Assembly (NCBI RefSeq): GCF_900114915.1
Contig: NZ_FOUS01000006.1
Coordinates: 372,001-436,000, forward strand
Source: Bradyrhizobium sp. Rc3b
GTDB lineage: Bacteria > Pseudomonadota > Alphaproteobacteria > Rhizobiales > Xanthobacteraceae
Direction of reading: 5' to 3'
Length of the DNA stretch: 64,000 nucleotides
Shown here: one piece after another, positions 16,642-24,429 of the stretch
How positions within the stretch are numbered: the first letter of the stretch is position 1
How the letters are laid out: every line of letters starts with the position of its first letter
Translations under genes and position numbers: made by a program
The notes under the pieces: model-generated
Database searches by the model: none
What the model saw: the letters and a program-made list of their open reading frames with translations, nothing else
Told to the model about the DNA's origin: nothing

Positions 16642-18261
16642 ATGCCGAGGCGGCTCGAAGGTGAATTTGATTACATTGTCGTCGGGGCCGGTACGGCGGG
16701 CTGCATCGTCGCCAACCGGCTGTCGGCCGATCCCGGCAATCGCGTCCTCGTCCTCGAAGCCGGCGGCGACGACAACTGGATCTGGTTCCACATCCCGGTC
16801 GGCTATCTCTTCGCGATCGGCAATCCGCGCTCGGACTGGATGTTCAAGACCGAGGCCGAGCCTGGCCTGAACGGCCGTTCGCTCGCCTATCCCCGCGGCA
16901 AGGTCATCGGCGGCTGCTCGGCGATCAATGCCATGATCTCGATGCGCGGCCAGGCCGCGGACTATGACCATTGGCGCCAGCTCGGCATGACCGGCTGGGG
17001 CTATGACGATGTGCTGCCGCTGTTCAAGAAGCTCGAAGACCACTTCCTCGGCGCCAGCGAGCATCACGGCGCCGGGGGCGGCTGGCGCATCGAGGCGCCG
17101 CGGCTGTCATGGGACGTCCTCGATGCCGTCGGCGATGCCGCCGAGGAGATGGGCATCAAGCGCATCCCGGATTTCAACACCGGCGACAACGAGGGCACCA
17201 GCTATTTCCACGTCAACCAGAAGCGCGGTCGGCGCTGGTCCTCAGCGCGCGGCTTCCTCAAGCCCGCCTTGAGGCGCCCCAATTTGCGGCTCGAGAAGCA
17301 CGTGCTGGTCGACCGCCTGATCATCGAGCAGGGCCGCGCCGTCGGCGTGCGTTTCATCCAGAACGGCGAGATGATCGAAGCGCGAGCGAAACGCGAGGTG
17401 GTCCTGTCGGCCGGCTCGATCGGCTCGGTGCAGGTGCTGCATCGCTCCGGCATCGGCCCCGCCGACTGGCTGTCGCCCCTCGGCATCGACATTGTCATGG
17501 ACAAGCCCGGCGTCGGCCGCAATCTGCAGGATCACCTGCAGCAGCGTGCGATCTACAAGGTCGAGGGCGTGCGCACGCTGAACGAGACCTATTACAATCT
17601 GTTTCGCCGCGGATTGATGGGCCTCGACTACGCCTTCCGCCGCCGCGGTCCCCTGACCATGGCGCCCTCGCAGCTCGGCATCTTCACGCGCTCCGACGCG
17701 ACGCGCGCACGCGCGAACATCCAATTCCACGTGCAACCGCTGTCGCTCGACAAGTTCGGCGATCCCCTGCACCGTTTCCCCGCCATCACGGTCAGCGCCT
17801 GCAATCTCCAGCCGACCTCGCGCGGCACCGTGCGGCTGCGTTCGGCGAGCCCTGACGAGAAGCCGATCATCGCGCCGAATTATCTGTCGACCGACGACGA
17901 CCGCCAGGTCGGCGCCGACGCCATCCGCACCACGCGCCGCCTGATGCAGCAGAAAGCGCTGGCACGATACCGCCCGAGCGAATATCTGCCCGGCCCCTCC
18001 GTCGGCGACGACGATGCATCGCTCGCAAAGGCTGCCGGCGATATCGGCACCACCATCTTCCATCCCGTCGGCACGGCGAAGATGGGCGCGGTGAGCGATC
18101 CCATGGCGGTGGTCGACGAACGCCTGCGATTCTACGGGCTCGAAGGCCTGCGCATTGTCGATGCTTCGATCATGCCGACCATCACCTCCGGCAACACGAA
18201 TACGCCGACGGCGATGATCGCCGAGAAGGGCGCGACGATGATTTTGGAGGATGCGAAGTAG
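16642..18261 (+). CDS. GMC-family FAD oxidoreductase (choline/alcohol dehydrogenase type)
   Basis: The protein has 539 residues. The N-terminal FAD motif is YIVVGAGTAGCIVANRLS. The GMC signatures are GGCSAINAMI and, in the second half, SAGSIGSVQVLHRSGIG. The C-terminal active-site block HPVGTAKMG, followed by VVDASIMPTITSGNTN, supplies the catalytic His and Asn. Members oxidise alcohols or choline. The start was set at ATG 16642 (MPRRLEGEFDY); a TTG five codons upstream is possible. The next gene (an alpha/beta hydrolase) begins 11 bases after the stop, so the pair is probably co-transcribed. Confidence 0.9.
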   Translation: MPRRLEGEFDYIVVGAGTAGCIVANRLSADPGNRVLVLEAGGDDNWIWFHIPVGYLFAIGNPRSDWMFKTEAEPGLNGRSLAYPRGKVIGGCSAINAMISMRGQAADYDHWRQLGMTGWGYDDVLPLFKKLEDHFLGASEHHGAGGGWRIEAPRLSWDVLDAVGDAAEEMGIKRIPDFNTGDNEGTSYFHVNQKRGRRWSSARGFLKPALRRPNLRLEKHVLVDRLIIEQGRAVGVRFIQNGEMIEARAKREVVLSAGSIGSVQVLHRSGIGPADWLSPLGIDIVMDKPGVGRNLQDHLQQRAIYKVEGVRTLNETYYNLFRRGLMGLDYAFRRRGPLTMAPSQLGIFTRSDATRARANIQFHVQPLSLDKFGDPLHRFPAITVSACNLQPTSRGTVRLRSASPDEKPIIAPNYLSTDDDRQVGADAIRTTRRLMQQKALARYRPSEYLPGPSVGDDDASLAKAAGDIGTTIFHPVGTAKMGAVSDPMAVVDERLRFYGLEGLRIVDASIMPTITSGNTNTPTAMIAEKGATMILEDAK

Positions 18262-18272
18262 CATCCTGTCGC

Positions 18273-19154
18273 ATGATCAATCCTAACCGCTTTTCAATCG
18301 GCCCCGCCGACGCAGCGATCGCCATGCTGCAATGGGGTGAAAGCGGCAAGCCGCCTGCTCTGCTCGTGCATGGCACCGGTTTCGTCGCCGACGTCTGGGA
18401 CGAAGTCGCGCGCGAGCTAGCATCGACCTATACGGTCTATGCGCTCGACCGCCGCGGCCATGGCGCCAGCCACAAGCCCGGCGCCTATCACTTCCTGGAC
18501 TATGCCGAGGATGTCTGCCGGGTGATCGATGCACTCGAGCTGCGCGACGTCTACGGCATCGGCCACAGCGCCGGCGCGACCGACCTTCTGCTGGCGGCAA
18601 AGCTCTTGCCCGGACGCTTCACACGTCTGTTCGTGATGGAGCCGACCATCATGGACCCGCGCGCGGCGCGCCCCGGAGGGTTGGGCGAGGAATCCCTGTC
18701 GCGAGTCCAGGGCACGCTGCGCCGGCGCGCCGTGTTCGACAGTGCCGAGGCCGTCTTCGAACGCTACCGCACAGCGCCGGCGTTTGCGGATTGGACCGAG
18801 ATCTCGCTTCGAGCCTATGTACGCCACGGCTTCGTGCCGCTCGACGATGGCCGGGTGCGACTCTGCTGCACGCCGGAGATCGAGTGCGCAATCCTGCGTC
18901 CGATCTACGAGGCGATGGAGCAGGTCTATGTCGGCGATGCCCGCGGTAATCCGTTTGCCTCGCTCACCGAAATCGACTGCCCGGTGCGCGTCACGACCGC
19001 GGCGAAGTCCGGTCCGATCTACTGGGAGATGGCGCGACGCGCGGTGTCGCTGATTCCGCGCGTCAGCACGCTGGTGTTCGAGAACGCCGGGCATTGCGTG
19101 GCGCAAGAAGTGCCGGAGCGTGCGGCCGAGGCCGTGAGAGAGTTCGCAAAATAG
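18273..19154 (+). CDS. Alpha/beta hydrolase
   Basis: This 293-residue protein has the alpha/beta hydrolase fold: LLVHGTGFVADVWDE (oxyanion region), LDRRGHGAS, and the nucleophile elbow GIGHSAGATDLL (Ser near residue 105). The likely catalytic His is in FENAGHCVAQE near the C-terminus. It follows the GMC oxidoreductase after 11 bases, which suggests a two-step catabolic role (oxidation then hydrolysis). That is inference and the substrate is unknown. Confidence 0.87.
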   Translation: MINPNRFSIGPADAAIAMLQWGESGKPPALLVHGTGFVADVWDEVARELASTYTVYALDRRGHGASHKPGAYHFLDYAEDVCRVIDALELRDVYGIGHSAGATDLLLAAKLLPGRFTRLFVMEPTIMDPRAARPGGLGEESLSRVQGTLRRRAVFDSAEAVFERYRTAPAFADWTEISLRAYVRHGFVPLDDGRVRLCCTPEIECAILRPIYEAMEQVYVGDARGNPFASLTEIDCPVRVTTAAKSGPIYWEMARRAVSLIPRVSTLVFENAGHCVAQEVPERAAEAVREFAK

Positions 19155-19158
19155 TCTC

Positions 19159-19292
19159 GTGCCCCGACGCAGCGCAGCACGCAGTGATGCGCTGCTGAGC
19201 CGGGGCCCATCTCACCGCGTGCCGTGCCGCCTTCTTGGGTCCCGGCTCTGCAACGCATCACCAAGAGGTGCTGCGTTGCGCCCGGGACACGA
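19159..19292. repeat. Palindromic intergenic repeat (GTGCCCCGACGCAGCGCAGCAC type)
   Basis: CGTGCCCCGACGCAGCGCAG at the left pairs imperfectly with CTGCGTTGCGCCCGGGACAC at the right. The middle contains GAGCCGGGGCCCATCTC and GGGTCCCGGCTC, a second inverted pair. It is the 3' boundary of the GMC/hydrolase pair. The 100 bases between it and the metallophosphoesterase start should hold that operon's promoter; I could not assign a -35/-10 pair there. Confidence 0.65.
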
Positions 19293-19394
19293 GACTTCCC
19301 CTCACGAAATCGTCATCACCTCCCGCGAATAAGCCTCCCCCTCCCCCGATCACCTCCTCTGAAAGCCCAATTCCGGGCGACGTGGAGAGATGCG

Positions 19395-20339
19395 ATGAGC
19401 GGACATGATCACGGCGGCGACGGCGTCAGCCGCCGCAAGGTGCTGGAATGCATGACCTGGGCCGGCACCGGGGTGCTCTGGACCGTCACCGGCGGTGTGC
19501 CGCGCTCACTCGGCATCATCGATTCCGCACAGGCTGCGACCGCAGCCGCGCCCGGCATGAGCTTCCTCCAGATCAGCGACAGCCATGTCGGCTTCGACAA
19601 GCCGGCCAATCCCAACGCACTCGGCACGCTGGAGGAGGCTGTGGGCAAGATCAACGCGATGCCGGCCAAACCGTCCTTCATGATCCATACCGGCGACATC
19701 ACGCATCTGTCCAAGGCCGCCGAATTCGACAATGCCGAGCGCATCATCTCGCAGAGCAAGCTCGATGTGCACTACGTGCCCGGCGAGCATGACTTCCTCG
19801 ACGAGGAGGTGAAGTTGTATCGCGAGCGCTATGGCCGCGGCACCAAGGGCCAGGGCTGGTATTCCTTCGATGCCGGCGGCGTGCACTTCATCGGCCTCGT
19901 CAACGTCGTCGACCTCAAGGCCGGCGGCCTCGGCAATCTCGGCGCCGAGCAACTTGCCTGGCTCCAGGACGATCTGCGCGGCAAGTCGAAATCGACGCCG
20001 ATCGTGCTGTTCGCCCACATCCCGCTCTGGACCGTCTATCCGGAATGGGGCTGGGGCACCGAGGACGGCGGCCGCGCGCTGGAACAGGTGAAGGGTTTTG
20101 GCTCGGTCACCGTGCTGAACGGACACATTCACCAGGTGATGCAGAAGGTCGAGGGTAACGTCACCTTCCACACCGCGCGCTCCACCGCCTTCCCGCAGCC
20201 GGCGCCGGGAGCCGCCGCCTCGCCCGGACCGATGAAGGTCGAGGACGCCAGGCTCCGCGGCATGCTCGGCGTTGCCAGCATCAACTTCAAGCAGAACGAG
20301 CAGCGGCTCGCGATCATCGACACGCCGCTCCAGGGCTAA
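19395..20339 (+). CDS. Tat-exported metallophosphoesterase (calcineurin-like)
   Basis: The protein has 314 residues. The N-terminus VSRRKVLECMTWAGTG resembles a twin-arginine signal, which predicts periplasmic action. Metal motifs are D62-x-H64 (SDSHVG), GD at 100-101 and NGHIH in the C-terminal half. The usual GN(H/D)D motif reads GEHD (130-133), so the metal-bridging Asn is a Glu. The start 19395 follows GGAGAG. A cupredoxin gene begins 14 bases after the stop, and sigma and anti-sigma genes follow, suggesting this is a target gene of that ECF factor (inference). The substrate is unknown. Confidence 0.87.
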   Translation: MSGHDHGGDGVSRRKVLECMTWAGTGVLWTVTGGVPRSLGIIDSAQAATAAAPGMSFLQISDSHVGFDKPANPNALGTLEEAVGKINAMPAKPSFMIHTGDITHLSKAAEFDNAERIISQSKLDVHYVPGEHDFLDEEVKLYRERYGRGTKGQGWYSFDAGGVHFIGLVNVVDLKAGGLGNLGAEQLAWLQDDLRGKSKSTPIVLFAHIPLWTVYPEWGWGTEDGGRALEQVKGFGSVTVLNGHIHQVMQKVEGNVTFHTARSTAFPQPAPGAAASPGPMKVEDARLRGMLGVASINFKQNEQRLAIIDTPLQG

Positions 20340-20353
20340 GGTGGAAGCTGACA

Positions 20354-20689
20354 ATGAAGACCCTCAACCGCCGCGCCTTCGGCGTCGATCTCGGCCTCGC
20401 TCTGGCCGCGGCCATCCTGCTGCCCGCAACAAGCGCTCGTGCCGACGACATGGAGATCCATATCGACAATTTCGTCTTCCAGCCGGCCGAGCTCAAGATC
20501 AAGGCCGGCACCACCGTGACCTGGACCAACCGGGACGACATCCCCCACACCGTGGTGTCGGCCGGCAAGTTCAGGTCCAAGACCCTGGACACTGACGACA
20601 AGTTCTCTTTCACCTTCACCAACGCGGGCGATTACAAGTATTTTTGTTCGCTGCACCCGCACATGACGGGGATGATCAAGGTTGAGTAA
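20354..20689 (+). CDS. Exported cupredoxin (amicyanin/plastocyanin-like blue copper protein)
   Basis: The protein has 111 residues. The signal peptide begins LNRRAFG, a weak twin-arginine type, and cleaves near ARA-DD. The mature part has the type I copper ligands H65 (IPHTVV), C98, H101 and M104 (FCSLHPHM), and the beta-strand pattern of small cupredoxins. It probably carries electrons or binds copper in the periplasm. It lies between the metallophosphoesterase and the ECF sigma gene in one direction, all within about 100 bases of one another. Confidence 0.9.
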   Translation: MKTLNRRAFGVDLGLALAAAILLPATSARADDMEIHIDNFVFQPAELKIKAGTTVTWTNRDDIPHTVVSAGKFRSKTLDTDDKFSFTFTNAGDYKYFCSLHPHMTGMIKVE

Positions 20690-20792
20690 CGTCTCCAACC
20701 AAGGCATCAACGTCTTGCCCGGCCGGTGGTCCCACGCCGGCCGGGCTCCTGCGTCTCCGGCGACATCAGGCGAAGCGGCAAAGCGAGCGGCG

Positions 20793-21344
20793 ATGCCACC
20801 GACAAATGACGATCCAGACAAGGCGCAACGCTTCCGCGAGGCGGCGCTGCCCCATCTCGACGACGTCTACACGCTCGCGCGCTATCTGCTGCGCGACGCC
20901 TCCGACGCGGAAGATGCGGTGCAGGAGTGCTATCTGCGCGCGTTGAAGCACTTCGACAGCTATCGCGGGCCGGCGATGAAGCCATGGCTGTTCGCGATCC
21001 TGCGCAATGTCTGCAACGCCGAATATGCGCGGCGCGCGCATCGGCCCAGCGCGATCGAGGACACGCCCGGCGCCAACGAGCAGACGCCGATATGGCAGGA
21101 GAGCGAGGCAAGTCCCGAGACCGAAGTGCTGCGCAGCCGCGATGCTGGCGCCATCCGCAGGCTGATCGACGCGCTCGCCGAACCGTTCAGGGAAGCCTTC
21201 GTGCTGCGCGAGATCAACAACCTTTCCTATCGTGAAATCGCAGAAGCCGTCGGCGCGCCCATCGGCACCGTGATGTCCCGCCTCGCTCGCGCCCGTACCC
21301 TGCTGCGCGCGGCCTGGACGGCGGAAGAGGAGCAAGCGAAATGA
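20793..21344 (+). CDS. ECF RNA polymerase sigma factor
   Basis: The protein has 183 residues from ATG 20793 (MPPTNDDPDK). Region 2 is LLRDASDAEDAVQECYLRAL followed by a FDSYRG segment. Region 4 is LSYREIAEAVGAPIGTVMSR. Both are standard for ECF factors of group sigma-70. The frame is open to a TTG at 20682 overlapping the cupredoxin stop; that longer start would give 220 residues. The last bases overlap the anti-sigma start (ATGA). It probably drives this operon and other envelope genes under a stress sensed by the anti-sigma partner (inference). Confidence 0.9.
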   Translation: MPPTNDDPDKAQRFREAALPHLDDVYTLARYLLRDASDAEDAVQECYLRALKHFDSYRGPAMKPWLFAILRNVCNAEYARRAHRPSAIEDTPGANEQTPIWQESEASPETEVLRSRDAGAIRRLIDALAEPFREAFVLREINNLSYREIAEAVGAPIGTVMSRLARARTLLRAAWTAEEEQAK

Positions 21345-22108
21345 CCTGCGACGAAGCAAGGATCCTGCTTCACGCGCTGCTCGACAACGAGCTCGATGCC
21401 GGCCACGCGCGCGAGGTCGAAGCCCATATCGCCAGCTGCCCGGACTGCGCGGCGGAGCTTGCCGCACAGCGCGAGATGCAGCGCGTGCTGGCCAATACCA
21501 GTCTGGGCTACAGCGCGCCCGCAAGCCTGCGCACCAGGATCGAGGCCTCGCTGCCGCAACTGCAGCGCCAGCAGCCAACCCGCCGCTCCGTGCTGCGTGG
21601 CTTTGCGATGGGCTCGGCGGTCTCCGCGCTCGCCGCAACCGGAATCGTCGCCATCGTGCTGCGCCAGGACGACCAGCAGCGCATCCTCTCGGAGGTCGTC
21701 TCCGCGCATCTGCGCTCGCTGCAGGCTGGCCACCTCACCGACGTGATCTCGACCGACCAGCACACGGTCAAGCCGTGGTTCAACGGCAAGCTCGATGTCG
21801 CCCCGCCCGTGATCGATCTTACCGCGCAGGGTTTTACCCTGGTCGGCGGCCGGCTCGACTATATCGACGCCCGCGCCATTGGCGCCGTCGTCTACAAGCG
21901 TCGCCAGCACGTCATCAATTTGTTCGTGGCGCAGACCGCGAGCACCGAGCATCGGCCGCCGAAGACCCAGACCATGCAGGGCTTCAACTGCCGCCGCTGG
22001 GGCGAGCGCGGCCTGAACTTCTGGGCCGTCAGCGACATCGGCGCCGATGAGCTCGCCGAGTTCGTCGACAAGTTCGAGACAGCCATGAAGGCGAATGTGG
22101 AGGGGTAG
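21341..22108 (+). CDS. Membrane anti-sigma factor with zinc-binding (ZAS) domain
   Basis: The protein has 255 residues. The N-terminal cytoplasmic domain carries the zinc motif HIASCPDC (H-x3-C-x2-C), typical of anti-sigma factors. One membrane helix follows at about residues 87-106 (FAMGSAVSALAATGIVAIVL). The periplasmic part (about 150 residues) has VKPWFNGKLDVAPPVIDL, seen in anti-sigma proteins of this group. It overlaps the sigma gene by four bases and is the last gene of the operon, before a palindromic repeat. Confidence 0.9.
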   Translation: MTCDEARILLHALLDNELDAGHAREVEAHIASCPDCAAELAAQREMQRVLANTSLGYSAPASLRTRIEASLPQLQRQQPTRRSVLRGFAMGSAVSALAATGIVAIVLRQDDQQRILSEVVSAHLRSLQAGHLTDVISTDQHTVKPWFNGKLDVAPPVIDLTAQGFTLVGGRLDYIDARAIGAVVYKRRQHVINLFVAQTASTEHRPPKTQTMQGFNCRRWGERGLNFWAVSDIGADELAEFVDKFETAMKANVEG

Positions 22109-22123
22109 ATCTTGCTACACCAT

Positions 22124-22234
22124 CATTGCGAGGAGCTCGCGATAAAATTGCGAAGCAACTTTGCGCTAGCGACGAAGCCCCAGGTTGCCTCCGCAGAGAC
22201 AGTCTGGATTGCTTCGCTTCGCTCGCAATGACGG
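22124..22234. repeat. Palindromic intergenic repeat (CATTGCGAGGAGC type), copy 1
   Basis: The left end CATTGCGAGGAGCTCGCG and right end CGCTCGCAATGACGG are inverted relative to each other. The middle contains AGTCTGGATTGCTTCGC. A second member of the same family lies at 29700-29820. It separates the anti-sigma gene from the hpnO 3' end. Confidence 0.7.
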
Positions 22235-22257
22235 TTGCCGGGATAGCTCGGCCGAAT

Positions 22258-23649
22258 TCAGGCCGACCTTCTCACCGCGTTGTCCACCAGCGTCTTGCCG
22301 AGCGACCAGATCGCGCCGGGGACCTTATGGCTGCCGGCGATGACGTCGTCGAACGCCTTTTCGATCCAGCTGCAATCTTCCTCGGTGATGGTGAGCGGCG
22401 GCAGCAGCTTGATGGTGTGGCTGCCGTGACCGGCCACTTGCGTGAGGATCTTGTGATCCTTGAACAGCGGCACGGTGATGAGCTGGCAGAACAGGCCCTT
22501 GTTGGCTGTCTCCAGCACGTTCCAGGAGGCGCGCAGCCGCAGCGATTTCGGCGGGCCGAACTCGACGCCGATCATCAGGCCCTTGCCGCGCACTTCCTTC
22601 ATCAGCTCGTAGCCGGGCACCATGCGCGTCAGCGCGAGGCGCAGCTCGGCGCCGCGCTTGGCGGCGGACTCGATCAGCTTCTCTGACTCCATCACGTCCA
22701 GCGTGGCGATGCCTGCGGCCATCGCGAGGTCGTTCTTGGAGAAGGTGGAGCCGTGCACGACGGCGCGGTCCATCTGGTTGAAGATCTTGTCGAAGATGGC
22801 CTTGCGCGTCAGCACCGCGCCGACCGGCACGTGGCCGCCAGATAGCGACTTCGACAGCAGCACCATGTCGGGCTCGACGTTCCAATGCTCGACCGCGAGG
22901 AAGCGGCCGGTGCGGCCCATGCCGGTCTGGATTTCGTCGGCGACGAACAGCGTGCCGTACTTCTTGCAGAGCGCAGCCGCGCCCGGCAGGAACTCGTCGG
23001 TGGGCATGTTGACGCCCTTGCCCTGGATCGGCTCGACCACGAACGCCGCGACCTCGCGCGAGGCCAGCGCCTTTTCCAGCGCGGCCAGATCGTTGAACGG
23101 GATCGAGGTGCAGCCCGGCAGCAGCGGCTCGAAGCCGGTGCGGAAGTTCGAATCACCCGTCAGCGACAGCGCGCCATAGGTCAGGCCATGATAGCCGTGG
23201 GCGCAGTAGACGATGCCGGGGCGGCCGGTGGCGCCGCGCGCGAACTTGATCGCGGCTTCGACGCATTCGGCGCCGGAATTGGCGAAGAACGCCTTGTCCA
23301 GATAGGGGACATATTTCAGCAGCCGCTCGGCGAGCACTCCGGCAAGCACGGAAACGTCGAACTGGACGAGGTTGGGCAGGTCGGCATCGAGCACGCTCTT
23401 GAGCGCGTCGCGCATGACCGGATGATTGCGCCCGATCGCAAACACACCAAAGCCGGACAGCAGGTCGAGATAGCGCGCGCCGTCGCGATCGTAGAGATAC
23501 TGCCCCTGCCCCTTCTGGAAGCCGACATCGTAGCCGATGGTCTTGAGAACCCGAACGAACTGCTCGTTCAGATACCGATTATGCAGGGTGCTGCGCTGGG
23601 CCTGACGGTCCGCGAAAAGCTCAGACATGTCTGGATTTGGGCTGTGCAT
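22258..23649 (-). CDS. hpnO: Hopanoid-linked class III aminotransferase HpnO
   Basis: The protein has 463 residues. The PLP-enzyme motifs are FFANSGAECVEAAIKFAR (121-138), the acidic VADEIQTG with D238, and the Schiff-base lysine K267 in LLSKSLSGGH. HpnO converts the ribosyl-hopane-derived aldehyde to aminobacteriohopanetriol. Neighbouring hpnN, ispH and hpnH support the hopanoid role over a general ornithine/acetylornithine aminotransferase. A second in-frame ATG lies at 23628; neither start has a clear ribosome-binding site. It is divergent from the DUF2147 gene. Confidence 0.87.
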   Translation of the reverse strand: MHSPNPDMSELFADRQAQRSTLHNRYLNEQFVRVLKTIGYDVGFQKGQGQYLYDRDGARYLDLLSGFGVFAIGRNHPVMRDALKSVLDADLPNLVQFDVSVLAGVLAERLLKYVPYLDKAFFANSGAECVEAAIKFARGATGRPGIVYCAHGYHGLTYGALSLTGDSNFRTGFEPLLPGCTSIPFNDLAALEKALASREVAAFVVEPIQGKGVNMPTDEFLPGAAALCKKYGTLFVADEIQTGMGRTGRFLAVEHWNVEPDMVLLSKSLSGGHVPVGAVLTRKAIFDKIFNQMDRAVVHGSTFSKNDLAMAAGIATLDVMESEKLIESAAKRGAELRLALTRMVPGYELMKEVRGKGLMIGVEFGPPKSLRLRASWNVLETANKGLFCQLITVPLFKDHKILTQVAGHGSHTIKLLPPLTITEEDCSWIEKAFDDVIAGSHKVPGAIWSLGKTLVDNAVRRSA

Positions 23650-23693
23650 CCGTTACATACTTCGGTTGAGGGCCGTCTCGTCAACTGAAAAGG

Positions 23694-23713
23694 GACCGTT
23701 ACTGAAAACGGTC
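23694..23713. promoter_or_regulatory. Perfect palindrome in the hpnO / DUF2147 divergent promoter
   Basis: GACCGTT and AACGGTC are exact inverses around the 6-base centre ACTGAA. The site lies 45 bases upstream of the hpnO start and 78 bases upstream of the DUF2147 gene. It could be a dimeric regulator's operator. There is no run of T after it that would make it a terminator. Confidence 0.4.
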
Positions 23714-23790
23714 TGTGCGGCCTTTTGCCCTTTTTCGGACCATCTTCGCAAGCACAGCTTTAGCCCATGTTGCACTGCCAAGGAACTATC

Positions 23791-24429
23791 ATGCGTTTAG
23801 CCCTTTACACCGGACTAATACTGGTTGGCGGTTACACCTGCCTGACCCCGGCGCTCGCCGCGGATCCCACCGGCGACTGGCGGGTTGCCGACGGCGTCGC
23901 CAACATTCGCGTCGCCCAATGCAATGGCAGCATGTGGGGCGCGGTTTCCTGGGAAAAGCAGCCCGGCGGCCGTGACGAGAACAATCCGGATGCCTCGAAA
24001 AAGACCAGGCCGACGCTGGGCATGGCGACGCTGATCGACATGAAGAAGAAGCCCGGCGCCGATCAATGGGAAGGGCAGGTCTACAACGCCAAGGACGGCC
24101 AGCTCTATAGCGCGACCATCACGCCGGCCGGCGCCGACCAGCTCGAAATCAAGGGCTGCGTGATGGGCTTCCTCTGCGGCGGCGAGACCTGGACCCGGGT
24201 CGGCCCGCCGATCCCCTTGAGCACCGCCAATGCCATGGCCAAGGGCGCGCCCAAGTCCACCGGCGCGGCGCCGAAGGCTCAGGGCACGATGGGCGCGACA
24301 GCGGCGCCTGCGCCGGCGGCGGGGGTCCCGAAGAGCGCCACCGCCCCCGCCAAGCCGGGTCAGAAAGGTGCCGCCGACCCGGTCGGCGACATCTGCCTAC
24401 TCCCTGAGATTGCGGGGTTTGCCCATTAG
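23791..24429 (+). CDS. Exported DUF2147-domain protein
   Basis: The protein has 212 residues from ATG 23791, preceded by AAGGAAC. A signal peptide ends near ALAADP. The DUF2147 domain follows (DPTGDWRVADGVANIRVAQC to CVMGFLCGGETWTR, about residues 25-130), with paired cysteines that may form disulphides. The last 80 residues are low-complexity Ala/Pro/Gly/Lys. The function is unknown; domain members are exported beta-rich proteins. The 3' end overlaps the convergent hpnN stop by 33 bases. Confidence 0.82.
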   Translation: MRLALYTGLILVGGYTCLTPALAADPTGDWRVADGVANIRVAQCNGSMWGAVSWEKQPGGRDENNPDASKKTRPTLGMATLIDMKKKPGADQWEGQVYNAKDGQLYSATITPAGADQLEIKGCVMGFLCGGETWTRVGPPIPLSTANAMAKGAPKSTGAAPKAQGTMGATAAPAPAAGVPKSATAPAKPGQKGAADPVGDICLLPEIAGFAH

